This document shows positions 1 to 7,474 of a DNA stretch of 18,213 nt, in pieces (position 1 is the stretch's first letter; each line of letters starts with the position of its first letter). Both the position numbers and the translations under genes were made by a program. Source of the DNA: Solirubrobacteraceae bacterium (GTDB lineage Bacteria > Actinomycetota > Thermoleophilia > Solirubrobacterales > Solirubrobacteraceae); the NCBI GenBank assembly GCA_019683665.1, contig JADGIB010000034.1, positions 1-18,213 on the forward strand, in the 5' to 3' direction. The notes below the pieces were generated by a model. The model worked only from the letters and a program-made list of their open reading frames with translations, was not told the origin of the DNA and did not search any database.

Positions 1-28
1 GGCGGGGGAGGCGCGGCGGCGGCGCCCG

Positions 29-328
29 CTACCGCGCCCGCTCGCGGCGCTCCTGCGCCCGGCGGCGCGCGGCCGCGCGCGCGATCGCGTGCGAGCCGAC
101 CGGCGCGGTCACGCCGATGAGGGCGATCGCCAGCAGCGAGCGGGCCGCGGTCGCGCGGTCGCCCTCGACCGCGGCGGCGGCGAGCAGGAGCGCGACGCCG
201 AGCACGCCCGCCTTCGACGCGGCGTGCAGCTGGAGGAAGACGTCGCGCCAGCGGGCGACGCCGTAGACGCCGATCGTCACGACGATCAGGCCCGCGACGA
301 CGAGGATGTCCGCGATCAGCGACCTCAT
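29..328 (-). CDS. mnhG: Na+/H+ antiporter subunit G (Mrp/Mnh complex)
   Basis: This 99-residue protein is the last subunit of the Mrp antiporter, a membrane complex that exchanges cytoplasmic Na+ for external protons. Three hydrophobic segments are visible (about residues 4-24, 38-54 and 62-80). The family signature GVYGVARWRDVFLQLHAASK spans residues 20-39, and TAPVGSHAIARAA (74-86) matches the end of the third helix. A short, very basic arginine-rich tail (88-99) follows. The ATG overlaps the mnhF stop as ATGA. The nearest Shine-Dalgarno-like GAGGA lies rather far upstream, so translation probably relies on coupling to mnhF. Length is normal for the family. Subunit G is essential for Mrp function in studied bacteria, but its exact role is unclear. 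Confidence 0.93.
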   Translation of the reverse strand: MRSLIADILVVAGLIVVTIGVYGVARWRDVFLQLHAASKAGVLGVALLLAAAAVEGDRATAARSLLAIALIGVTAPVGSHAIARAAARRRAQERRERAR

Positions 329-597
329 CGGAACGGCCGGCGGTCCTCGTGGTAGCGGCAGGCGGCCAGGGTCGACACGAACGACAGCAGCGCGAGCGCG
401 AGCGCGGCGTCGAGCACGTACGGGCGGCGGTCCTCGCCGGCGATGAGCGCGAGCAGGCCGATGACGAGCACCGTCAGGAGGTTGAGCGCGAGGATGCGCG
501 TCGCCGTCGTCCGCCCGCGGGCCGTGACGACGACGAGGACGGCGAGCATGAGCGCCAGCCACCCGATCCCGGCGTAGAAGACGATGTCGGAGATCAC
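325..597 (-). CDS. mnhF: Na+/H+ antiporter subunit F (Mrp/Mnh complex)
   Basis: A 90-residue integral membrane subunit of the Mrp antiporter with three predicted helices (about 4-26, 36-54 and 62-80). The RILALNLLTVLVIGLLAL stretch (34-51) and the YVLDAALALALLSF stretch (60-73), with a buried Asp63, match the MnhF/MrpF family. The GTG start shares a GTGA overlap with the mnhE stop. A GGAGGG ribosome-binding site inside the last codons of mnhE, 7 bases upstream, supports this start over longer readings, which would run into mnhE in another frame. The 3' end overlaps mnhG by 4 bases. Length is typical. Confidence 0.93.
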   Translation of the reverse strand: MISDIVFYAGIGWLALMLAVLVVVTARGRTTATRILALNLLTVLVIGLLALIAGEDRRPYVLDAALALALLSFVSTLAACRYHEDRRPFR

Positions 598-1088
598 GGC
601 AGGACCCTCCGTTGGTAGCGGTCGTAGAAGCGCTGCAGGCGGGCGCGGACGCCGTCGGGGTCGGACGCGTCGATGACGTGGACGATGAGGTCGCGCCGCT
701 CCCAGTCGACGTCGACGAGCACCGCCCCGGGGGAGAGCGAGATGACCATCCCGCTGACCGCCACCCCGCGGTCGGTCCGCTCGCCGATCGGCACCCGCAC
801 GATCCCGGCGTGGCGCACCGGGCGCAGGTGGAGGATCCGCAGCGCGACGTCCCACGTGCTGACGACCACGTCGCCGGCGACCGCGGCCAGGAACACCGGG
901 AACCACAGCACGCGGCGCGCGAACGGCGGCGGCGCGCCGAACGGCGCCGGCTCCAGCCGCCTGCCGAGCGCCACGACGAGGCCCATGCCGAGCGCGGTCC
1001 CGATCGCCAGGTCGACCGGGTCGGTGCTGGCCAGCGTCAGGCAGTAGACGACCCCGAGCCCGAGGCCCACCCGCAGGACGTGGATCAT
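594..1088 (-). CDS. mnhE: Na+/H+ antiporter subunit E (Mrp/Mnh complex)
   Basis: A 164-residue subunit of the Mrp antiporter. Two or three hydrophobic segments occupy roughly residues 4-42 and 60-80. A soluble C-terminal domain follows, in which SLSPGAVLVDVD (118-129) and LIVHVID (134-140) match the conserved MnhE signature of a proline-glycine turn followed by two beta strands and a VH pair. The ATG forms ATGA with the mnhD stop and is preceded by GAGGGG at 6 bases. Length agrees with characterised MrpE proteins (about 158-170 residues). MrpE is often the least conserved subunit and may aid assembly or stability; that role is family knowledge, not visible here. Confidence 0.92.
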   Translation of the reverse strand: MIHVLRVGLGLGVVYCLTLASTDPVDLAIGTALGMGLVVALGRRLEPAPFGAPPPFARRVLWFPVFLAAVAGDVVVSTWDVALRILHLRPVRHAGIVRVPIGERTDRGVAVSGMVISLSPGAVLVDVDWERRDLIVHVIDASDPDGVRARLQRFYDRYQRRVLP

Positions 1089-2485
1089 CCGTCGCCCCTC
1101 GCCACGACGATCGCCTCGGCCGCGTCGCGCCCCGCGGCCAGCAGCGGCTGCGGCCACAAGCCGAGCACGAGCACGACGAGCGCGACGAGCCCGGCCGCCA
1201 GCCGCTGGCCGACCCCGGCGCTGCCGAGCGGCGTCGCGCGCTCCCGCTGCTCGCGCGGGCGCCAGCGGTCGTGCTGGTAGATCTGGAACACGTAGACGAA
1301 CGAGAGCGCGCCGCCGACGAACAGCAGCGCGACCGTCCACCAGCTCTCGGCCCGCACGCCGGCGTCGAACAGCGCCGCCTTCCCGAAGAACCCGGCCGTC
1401 GGCGGCACCCCGGCGACGCTCAGCACGCCGACGAGGAAGATCGCCGCCGTCAGCCGCCCGCGCAGCTCGCTGGACAGGAACAGCAGCGCCTTGTTCAGCG
1501 CGTTCGCGACGCTGAAGGCGACCGCGGCCGCCAGCCCGACCGGCCCGCCGAGGCCGAGCGCGACGAGGATGTAGCCGACGTGGCCGATCGACGAGTAGGC
1601 GAGCACCTCGCGGGTGTCGCGCCGCCCGATCGCCTGGATCGCCCCGTAGGCGATGCTCACCGAGCCGATCACGATGAGCGCGGTCGCGCTGAGCGCGAGC
1701 TCGTTGGGGAGGATCGCCCCGCCGAAGCGCAGCAGGCCGTAGGCGCCGATGTTCGCCAGCGCCCCGGCGAAGATCGCCGCGACCGGCGGCGACGCGGTCG
1801 CGTACAGCGTCGGCAGCCAGAAGTGGAACGGGAACAGGCCGAGCTTCGTCCCGAACGCGACGAAGAACGAGATCGCGATGAGGATCGCCGTCGTCGCCTC
1901 CAGCCGCCCGGCCGCCTCGGCCACGGCGACCATCTCCAGCGTGCCGGTCGCCCGGTACAGGAGCGCGATCCCGATGAGGAACAGGAACGAGCCGACGAGG
2001 TTGACGATCGCGAACAGGAACGCGGCGCCGACCTCGCGGGCGGTCCCCGACGCCGCCGTCAGCGCGTAGGCGGCGATCATCGCCAGCTCGAAGAAGACGT
2101 AGAAGCTGAACACGTCGCCGGTGGCGAACAGGCCGCTGAGCCCGAGCGTCAGGAAGACGACGAGCGCCGGCAGCGACCGCGAGCGCACGCCGGTCGCCAC
2201 CGCCTGCAGGAGCGCGGCGACGACGATCCCGCTCGACAGCGCGGCGAAGACCGCCCCGAGCGCGTCGACGCGCAGCCGGATGCCGACGTCGGCCGCCCAG
2301 CCGCCGGCGACGAGCTCCTGCGGCCCGTCGGCGAGGACGCGCCCGAGCAGGACGGCCTGCAGCCCGAACGCGACGGCGACGGCGGCGATCGCGAGCACGC
2401 CGACGCCGCGGCGCCGCCCGTCGAGCGCGGCGAGCGCGAGCCCGGCGACCCACAGCACGAGCAGCGGCCCGGCGACGAGGATCAC
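1085..2485 (-). CDS. mnhD: Na+/H+ antiporter subunit D, NuoN-like (Mrp/Mnh complex)
   Basis: A 466-residue polytopic protein of the proton-translocating family shared with complex I subunits NuoL/M/N (Proton_antipo_M). Hydrophobic helices run along almost its whole length, about 14. Two hallmark charged sites of the family are present: Glu133 in FFELAMIAAY (131-140) and Lys214 in FGTKLGLFPFHFWLP (211-225). The latter carries His221 and the HFWLP motif. The start is GTG, overlapping the mnhC stop as GTGA, with GGAGG 7 bases upstream inside mnhC. Length is slightly below Bacillus MrpD (about 490). Together with MnhA it is expected to provide one of the ion channels of the complex. The ORF is intact and the call is secure. 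Confidence 0.95.
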   Translation of the reverse strand: MILVAGPLLVLWVAGLALAALDGRRRGVGVLAIAAVAVAFGLQAVLLGRVLADGPQELVAGGWAADVGIRLRVDALGAVFAALSSGIVVAALLQAVATGVRSRSLPALVVFLTLGLSGLFATGDVFSFYVFFELAMIAAYALTAASGTAREVGAAFLFAIVNLVGSFLFLIGIALLYRATGTLEMVAVAEAAGRLEATTAILIAISFFVAFGTKLGLFPFHFWLPTLYATASPPVAAIFAGALANIGAYGLLRFGGAILPNELALSATALIVIGSVSIAYGAIQAIGRRDTREVLAYSSIGHVGYILVALGLGGPVGLAAAVAFSVANALNKALLFLSSELRGRLTAAIFLVGVLSVAGVPPTAGFFGKAALFDAGVRAESWWTVALLFVGGALSFVYVFQIYQHDRWRPREQRERATPLGSAGVGQRLAAGLVALVVLVLGLWPQPLLAAGRDAAEAIVVARGDG

Positions 2486-2910
2486 CGCGCGACCTCCGGC
2501 TCGTCGACCTCGAGCCCCAGCTCGCGCCAGGCGTCGAGCGCCGGCTCCTCGGCCTCGTCGCGCGCGGCCGCCTCCGCCTCCTCGCGCGACAGGTCGTCGA
2601 GGTCGACGCTGTGGCGGCGCCGGTACAGCACGACGATGAGCGCGAGCAGCAGCGCCGTCGTCGCGAAGCCGATGACGATCGCCGTCAGCGTCAGCGCCTG
2701 GACGACCGGGTCGGAGGCCGGCTCGGCGTCGCCGGTGAGCGGCAGGATCGGCTCCCGCCCCCGGGTCAGGCCCGACGACATCAGCGTCAGGCTCGCCGCG
2801 TTGGCGACGAGCGCCAGCCCGGTGACGACGCGCAGCAGGTCGGCCTGCAGCAGGAGGTGGACGCCGGCGCCGAAGATGACGCCGATCGCGGCGGCGAAGA
2901 CGAGGTTCAC
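2482..2910 (-). CDS. mnhC: Na+/H+ antiporter subunit C, NuoK-like (Mrp/Mnh complex)
   Basis: A 142-residue NuoK-like subunit with three transmembrane helices (about 2-22, 28-46 and 70-96). ALVANAASLTLMSSG (33-47) and DPVVQALTLTAIVIGFATTA (67-86) are textbook MnhC signatures, the latter with the DP.(V/L)QAL(V/T)LTAIVIG core. Residues 103-142 form an acidic, probably cytoplasmic tail (about a dozen Asp/Glu), which makes the protein about 30 residues longer than Bacillus MrpC. The GTG start lies 4 bases after a GGGAGG site and overlaps the mnhB stop by 4 bases. No role for the tail can be read from sequence. Confidence 0.94.
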   Translation of the reverse strand: MNLVFAAAIGVIFGAGVHLLLQADLLRVVTGLALVANAASLTLMSSGLTRGREPILPLTGDAEPASDPVVQALTLTAIVIGFATTALLLALIVVLYRRRHSVDLDDLSREEAEAAARDEAEEPALDAWRELGLEVDEPEVAR

Positions 2911-3341
2911 GGCGCCTCCCGGTCCGGGTCGACGAGGCTGCCGATGATCGTCCCGACCGCGCCGATGACGAGCAGGAAGACGCCGACGTCGAACACGACC
3001 GCGGTGATCAGCTCCAGCGAGCCGAGGTGGACGGGCTCCTCGCCGGCCGGCGGGGCGTGCTCGAGCGGAGGCTCGCCGAACGCCATCGGGACGGCGAACA
3101 CGAGCACGGCGATCGCCAGGCCCGCGATCGCGATGCCGGGCGCCCAGCGGATCGGCAGCGCGTGCTCGACCGCGTCGGTGCCGAACGCCACGTACTGCAG
3201 CAGGAGCGCGAGCGCGGCGACGACCCCGGCGGCGAACCCGTCGCCGACGTCGGCGTAGCCCTTGACGAGGATCCCGACGGAGACGATCAGCACCGGGGCG
3301 AGCAGGGCCCGGGCGACGTAGCGGGTGAGGATGCTCGTCAC
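2907..3341 (-). CDS. mnhB: Na+/H+ antiporter subunit B (Mrp/Mnh complex)
   Basis: A 144-residue membrane subunit with four hydrophobic segments (about 11-28, 36-54, 68-88 and 110-134). It carries the GDGFAAGVVAALALLLQY block (33-50), which is the MnhB signature, and the usual VFDVGVFLLVIGAVGTIIG near the C-terminus (116-134). The GTG start was chosen because it forms GTGA with the mnhA stop and has GGGAGG 8 bases upstream. An in-frame reading continues into the mnhA region without a better start. The gene is separate from mnhA rather than fused to it, as in group 1 Mrp operons. Confidence 0.94.
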   Translation of the reverse strand: MTSILTRYVARALLAPVLIVSVGILVKGYADVGDGFAAGVVAALALLLQYVAFGTDAVEHALPIRWAPGIAIAGLAIAVLVFAVPMAFGEPPLEHAPPAGEEPVHLGSLELITAVVFDVGVFLLVIGAVGTIIGSLVDPDREAP

Positions 3342-5569
3342 GCCCGGAACCTCCCGTGCAGGAGCGTGGCGACGGCGATCGCGGCGACGAGCACGACGGT
3401 GATCTCGACGAGCGTGTCGAGCCCGCGGAAGTCGGCGAGGATCACGGTGACGACGTCCTTGCCGTGCGCGTCGTCGGCGAGCGCGAGGTAGCGCTCCGCG
3501 GCCGGGTCGTCGGGGATCGGCCGCGAGAACGCGCCCCAGGCGACGAGCGTCGTCACGACGCCCGACGTGGCCGCGATGACGAGGTTGCGCGCCCGGGTGC
3601 GGCCGGTCGAGCGCCGGCGGGCCTCGCGGCGCAGCTCGCGCGCGGGGATGAGCGAGAAGACGCCGACGAACAGGAGCGCGAACAGCGTCTCGACGAGGAC
3701 GGCGACGAGCGCGATGTCGGCCCCGCCCAGGAGGGCGTAGACGACGGCGAGCGAGAACCCGACGGCCGACAGCGCGAGCGCGAGGCGCAGGTGGCGCCGG
3801 GGCCGGGTCGTCGCGAGCGCCGCCAGCGCGCCGACGGCGAGGACGAGCACGAGCGGCAGGTCCTCGAGCTCGACCGGGCCGACCGCGTACGTCCCGCCGG
3901 TCGGGGTGAGGACGACGCCGAGCGCGATGAGCGCGCTGGCGGGGACGAGGACGGCGGCGATGCGGGCGCGCAGGTCGCGCACCTCGACGTCGTGGATGCG
4001 GTTCGACAGCGCGTTCAGCCCGGCCAGCGACGCGGTGTAGACCCGCTCGGGGCCGACCGCCTCGCCGGCCCGCGCCAGCGCCGACAGCGCGCCCTGCAGC
4101 CGCGGGCGGGCGACGAGCAGCAGCGCGCCGGCCAGCCACGCCGCGAGCGCCATGACGTTCTCGGTGCGCCCGTCGAGGTGGTAGGCGACGTCGACCGGCG
4201 CCGGCCCGCCGGCGGTCACGGCCGCGCCGTCCTCGGCGAGCGCGGCGAACGGCCCGGGCGCGATCCCGCCGGCGACGACGAGCGTGCCGAGCGCGACGAC
4301 CGGCCACACGAGCCGCCGCGGCACCGGCCGCACCTCGGCGTCGGAGCGGCCGAGGAAGACGCCGCCCCAGAAGCGGCCCAGGTAGGCGAGCGTCAGCGCC
4401 GCGGAGGCGACCGCGGCGACGGCGAGCCAGGTGCCGCGCTCGGCCGCCGCGTGGAAGAACAGCTCGTCCTTGAAGAACCCGAGCGTGAGCGGCAGCGCGG
4501 CGAGCGTCGCGACCGCGGCGCCGCTGCCGGCGGCCAGCAGCGGCATCCGCCGGGCCAGGCCGCCGAGGCGCGGCAGCTCCCGGCGCCCGGTCGCCTCGGT
4601 CACCGCGCCGGCGGTCATGAACAGCGCGCTCTTGGCCAGGGCGTGGGCGAGCACGTACAGGCAGGCGCCCGCCGCGCCCGCCGCCCCGCCGACGCCGAGC
4701 ATGACGACGACGTAGCCGTACTGGGAGACGGTCGAGTAGGCCAAAAGCCGCTTGAGGTCGGTCGCCCACAGCGCCAGCAGCCCGCCGACGGCGATCGACA
4801 GCAGCCCGATCGCCAGCAGCCCGTCGAGCAGGGCCGGCTCGAGCGCCAGGAGCGGGTGCGCGCGGCTGACCAGGAAGACGCCGGCGGCGACCATCGCGGC
4901 CGAGTGCAGGTACGCCGACACCGGCGTCGGCGCCGCCATCGCCCGCGGCAGCCAGAAGTGCAGCGGGGCCTGGGCGCTCTTGGCCAGCGCGGCGGCCGCG
5001 ATGAGCGCGCCGGCGAGCGCGACCGCCCAGCCGGGCCGCGCGACCGCGATCAGCTCGTCGATCTGCGTCGTCCCGTACTCGGCGCGCAGGACGAGGATCG
5101 CGACGAGCAGCAGGACGGCGGTGATCGTCGTGACGAGCAGCGCCATGAGCGCCGAGAGGCGCGCGGAGCGGTTCGCGCGGTCGAAGCCGATGAGCAGCCA
5201 GGACGCGATCGCGGTCAGGTCCCAGAAGACGAACAGGAGGACGAGGTCGCGGGCCAGGACGAGCCCGAGCATCGACACGAGGAACAGGGCCATCGCCCCG
5301 TGCAGGCGCGCCTCCTCGCGGCGCGGGCGGCCCTCGTGGGCGAGGTGGCGCGGCACGTACGCCGACGCGTAGGCGAAGACGAGGACGCCGACGCCGGCGG
5401 CCAGCAGCGCGTAGAGGAGGCCGAGCCCGTCGAGCTCGAGCGAGAGGCGCAGGTCCCAGGCGGGCGCCCACGGGACGTCGACCGCGAACCCGCCGGCCGC
5501 CCAGGCGGCCCAGGTCGCGACGAACGCGACGGCGGCGACCGCGACAGCGGCGATGGCCGACGCCGACAT
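3338..5569 (-). CDS. mnhA: Na+/H+ antiporter subunit A, NuoL-like with C-terminal DUF4040/MbhE regions
   Basis: The largest Mrp subunit, 743 residues, with about 20 transmembrane helices. The N-terminal part is a NuoL-type proton channel. It has Lys197 in LAKSAQAPLHFWLP (195-208), His222 in SAYLHSAAM, Lys273 in DLKRLLAYSTVSQ (271-283) and the GFFKDELFF turn further on. The usual TM5 glutamate is an aspartate here (Asp117 in FWDLTAIASW, 115-124). The C-terminal part carries a DUF4040-like stretch rich in VLVETLFALLFVGVFS and an MbhE-like end (KDVVTVILADFRGLDTLVEI). These confirm MnhA rather than NuoL or MnhD. I chose the ATG at 5569 because it begins the first hydrophobic helix; only a weak GGGA precedes it, and a GTG five codons upstream is possible. 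It opens the operon and is transcribed away from the gene at 5712. Confidence 0.94.
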   Translation of the reverse strand: MSASAIAAVAVAAVAFVATWAAWAAGGFAVDVPWAPAWDLRLSLELDGLGLLYALLAAGVGVLVFAYASAYVPRHLAHEGRPRREEARLHGAMALFLVSMLGLVLARDLVLLFVFWDLTAIASWLLIGFDRANRSARLSALMALLVTTITAVLLLVAILVLRAEYGTTQIDELIAVARPGWAVALAGALIAAAALAKSAQAPLHFWLPRAMAAPTPVSAYLHSAAMVAAGVFLVSRAHPLLALEPALLDGLLAIGLLSIAVGGLLALWATDLKRLLAYSTVSQYGYVVVMLGVGGAAGAAGACLYVLAHALAKSALFMTAGAVTEATGRRELPRLGGLARRMPLLAAGSGAAVATLAALPLTLGFFKDELFFHAAAERGTWLAVAAVASAALTLAYLGRFWGGVFLGRSDAEVRPVPRRLVWPVVALGTLVVAGGIAPGPFAALAEDGAAVTAGGPAPVDVAYHLDGRTENVMALAAWLAGALLLVARPRLQGALSALARAGEAVGPERVYTASLAGLNALSNRIHDVEVRDLRARIAAVLVPASALIALGVVLTPTGGTYAVGPVELEDLPLVLVLAVGALAALATTRPRRHLRLALALSAVGFSLAVVYALLGGADIALVAVLVETLFALLFVGVFSLIPARELRREARRRSTGRTRARNLVIAATSGVVTTLVAWGAFSRPIPDDPAAERYLALADDAHGKDVVTVILADFRGLDTLVEITVVLVAAIAVATLLHGRFRA

Positions 5570-5711
5570 CGGCGGTCCCGTCACGTCCCGGCTGGCAGGC
5601 ATTCGCCCCCGAACTCTGACTGCCCGGCCGGATGCCACCGGCCCGTGCGACCGGGCGCGCCCCCGCGCGGGCGGGAGGCGTAGCGGCCCCCGCGGCGGGT
5701 AACCGGGGCCC
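5570..5711. promoter_or_regulatory. Divergent intergenic region between mnhA and the Rho_N-type gene
   Basis: This 142-base gap must hold the promoter of the mnh operon (minus strand) and any promoter of the small plus-strand gene. I see no convincing -35/-10 pair on the minus strand. A 6-base inverted repeat, GGCCGG at 5626-5631 and CCGGCC at 5638-5643, sits in the middle with a 6-base loop and could be an operator, but such repeats are common at this G+C. On the plus strand TAACCG at 5700-5705 lies 6 bases before the ATG, so a leaderless start is possible. No riboswitch is recognisable. Confidence 0.35.
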
Positions 5712-5978
5712 ATGGCCAGGAACCACGGACCCTCGGTGAAGAACGACCGCCAGTACGAGGCCATGCGCGACCAGGGCATGAGCAAGGAGAAGGCGGCGCG
5801 CGTCGCCAACGCGAACGCGGCCGGCGGCGGCAACCGGGCCAGCCGGCGCGGCGGCCGCGCCGCCCGCTACGAGGACCAGACGAAGGACCAGCTCCTGCAG
5901 CGCGCGCGGGAGATCGGCATCGAGGGCCGCTCGAAGATGGACAAGGGCGAGCTGATCTCGGCCCTGCGCAACCACTGA
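5712..5978 (+). CDS. Small Rho_N/SAP-like protein (DUF7218-type)
   Basis: An 88-residue, strongly basic and soluble protein. Residues 10-33 (KNDRQYEAMRDQGMSKEKAA and the bases of the next turn) match the short helical N-terminal block found in a widespread family of small actinobacterial and proteobacterial proteins. A flexible Gly/Arg-rich linker spans 37-52. Residues 56-87, with TKDQLLQRAREIGIEGRSKM, form a Rho termination factor N-terminal (Rho_N) or SAP-like helix-extended-loop-helix. The Rho_N domain binds single-stranded nucleic acid in Rho itself; for these short proteins the target is unknown, and some are loosely called plasmid stabilisation proteins. The ATG is preceded by CCGGGG. 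The gene stands alone, divergent from mnhA, and ends just before a strong GC hairpin. The family call is fairly sure; the function is not. Confidence 0.85.
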   Translation: MARNHGPSVKNDRQYEAMRDQGMSKEKAARVANANAAGGGNRASRRGGRAARYEDQTKDQLLQRAREIGIEGRSKMDKGELISALRNH

Positions 5979-5983
5979 CCGGC

Positions 5984-6004
5984 CCGGCGCCCGCGGGGCG
6001 CCGG
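5984..6004 (+). terminator. Candidate GC-rich terminator hairpin after the Rho_N-type gene
   Basis: A perfect 9-base stem, CCGGCGCCC (5984-5992) with GGGCGCCGG (5996-6004) around a GCG loop, begins 5 bases after the stop codon. Two further pairs form outside one C:C mismatch. No T-tract follows, so it would be a non-canonical actinobacterial-type terminator or an RNA-stabilising hairpin. Its placement between two genes on the same strand argues for a transcript boundary before glcD. Confidence 0.4.
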
Positions 6005-6040
6005 CCCGGCCCCGCGCGGCGCCCGCCGCCGCGAGGCGCT

Positions 6041-7474
6041 ATGAATGGCGCCATGGAGGAGGAGCGCGTGGGTGCCCCGGAGGGCCGGGATCGGGTTCTC
6101 GCCGACCTGCGCGCGCTCGGCCTCGGGGAGCGTCTGCTGACCGCGCCCGCCGAGCTGGCCGTCTTCAGCTCCGACGCGCTCACCGCGTTCCGCCAGCGGC
6201 CGCTCGCCGTCGTCCTCGCCGACACCGCCGAGGAGGTCGTCGCGACCGTCCGCGCCTGCCACCGCCACGGCGTGCCGTTCGTCGCGCGCGGCAGCGGCAC
6301 GTCGCTGTCGGGCGGCTCGCTGCCGCTGGAGGGCGGGGTCCTCATCGCGCTCAACCGCCTCAACCGGATCCTGCGCATCGACCCCCGGGCGCGCCTGGCC
6401 GTCGTGCAGCCCGGCGTCGTCAACCTCGAGGTCAGCCGCGCCGCCGCCCGATACGGCCTGCAGTACGCGCCCGACCCGTCGAGCGAGTCGGTCTGCACGA
6501 TCGGCGGCAACGTCGCCTTCAACTCCGGCGGCGCCCACTGCCTGCGCCACGGGATGACCGCCAATCACGTCCTCGGGATGCGGGTCGTGCTCCCCGACGG
6601 CGAGGTGGTCGACCTCGGCGGCGAGAGCCTCGAGCCGGTCGGCCCCGACTGGACCGGCCTGTTCTGCGGCTCGGAGGGCCTGTTCGGGATCGCGCTGGAG
6701 GTCACGGTCCGGCTCGTCCCGGTGCCCGAGGCCGTCCACACCGCGCTCGCCGTCTACGACTCGCTGGAGGCGGCGGGCGACGCCGTCTCGCGGATCGTCG
6801 CCAGCGGCCTGCTGCCGGTCGCGCTGGAGATCATGGACGCGCTGGCGATCGAGGCGGCCGAGGCGTCGGTGAAGCCCGGCTACCCGCCCGGCGCGGCAGC
6901 GCTCCTCATCGTCGAGCTCGAGGGCGGGCGCGAGACCGTCGCCGCCGACGCGGCCCGCCTCGCCGCGCTCCTGCGCGACTCGGGCGCCGCGCACGTGCGC
7001 ACGACCGAGGACCCCGGCGAGCGCGCGCTCATCTGGAAGGGCCGCAAGGCCGCGTTCTCGGCCGTCGGCTGGCTGGCCCCCGACTACCTCGTCCAGGACG
7101 GGGTCGTGCCGCGCACCCGCCTCGGCGAGGCGCTGGCCGAGATCGAGCGGCTCGCCGGCGCCGCCGGGCTGCGGGTCGCCAACGTCTTCCACGCCGGCGA
7201 CGGCAACCTCCACCCGCTCATCCTCTTCGACGGGCGCGAGCCCGGCGCGCTGGAGCGGGCCGAGGCGCTCGCCGGCGACATCCTGCGCCTCTGCATCCGC
7301 CTCGGCGGCTCGATCACCGGCGAGCACGGCGTCGGGGTCGAGAAGCGCGCCCACCTGCCCGAGATGTTCGGCCCCGACGACATGGAGCTGATGGGCCGCC
7401 TGCGCGACGCGGTCGACCCGGCGCGGCTGGCGAACCGCGGCAAGATGCTGCCGGTGGGGGACGGCTGGTCGTGA
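6041..7474 (+). CDS. glcD: Glycolate oxidase, FAD-linked subunit GlcD
   Basis: A 477-residue flavoprotein that, with GlcE and GlcF, oxidises glycolate to glyoxylate. The FAD_binding_4 (PCMH/VAO-type) domain shows the phosphate-binding ARGSGTSLSGG (82-92) and APDPSSESVCTIGGNVAFNS. The FAD-oxidase C domain shows VFHAGDGNLHP (382-392) and GSITGEHGVGVEK (423-435), which carry the catalytic-site histidines. Length is near E. coli GlcD (499). The 3' end overlaps glcE as GTGA. The start is uncertain: ATG at 6041 has GAGG 4 bases upstream, but a GTG at 6068, nine codons in, sits 5 bases after a perfect AGGAGG (6057-6062) and would give 468 residues. D-lactate dehydrogenase is the main alternative for GlcD alone, but the adjacent glcE and glcF make glycolate oxidase the better call. 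Confidence 0.94.
   Translation: MNGAMEEERVGAPEGRDRVLADLRALGLGERLLTAPAELAVFSSDALTAFRQRPLAVVLADTAEEVVATVRACHRHGVPFVARGSGTSLSGGSLPLEGGVLIALNRLNRILRIDPRARLAVVQPGVVNLEVSRAAARYGLQYAPDPSSESVCTIGGNVAFNSGGAHCLRHGMTANHVLGMRVVLPDGEVVDLGGESLEPVGPDWTGLFCGSEGLFGIALEVTVRLVPVPEAVHTALAVYDSLEAAGDAVSRIVASGLLPVALEIMDALAIEAAEASVKPGYPPGAAALLIVELEGGRETVAADAARLAALLRDSGAAHVRTTEDPGERALIWKGRKAAFSAVGWLAPDYLVQDGVVPRTRLGEALAEIERLAGAAGLRVANVFHAGDGNLHPLILFDGREPGALERAEALAGDILRLCIRLGGSITGEHGVGVEKRAHLPEMFGPDDMELMGRLRDAVDPARLANRGKMLPVGDGWS

Noticed and set aside
594..2453. A longer reading of the mnhE frame extending through mnhD
   Set aside because: The upstream part is out of frame with mnhD and arginine-rich. The MnhE domain begins at the ATG at 1088, with its own ribosome-binding site.
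3338..5569. mnhA as complex I subunit NuoL
   Set aside because: The C-terminal DUF4040 and MbhE-like regions, and the adjacent mnhB-mnhG genes, identify an Mrp antiporter; no other nuo gene is present.
3356..5683. A 775-codon plus-strand frame opposite mnhA
   Set aside because: Low-complexity Arg/Asp/Glu/Gly composition, opposite a clear membrane protein with intact family motifs.
5570..5833. An N-terminal extension of mnhA up to 5833
   Set aside because: It would overlap the divergent Rho_N-type gene, has no family-like sequence, and the hydrophobic start of MnhA is at 5569.
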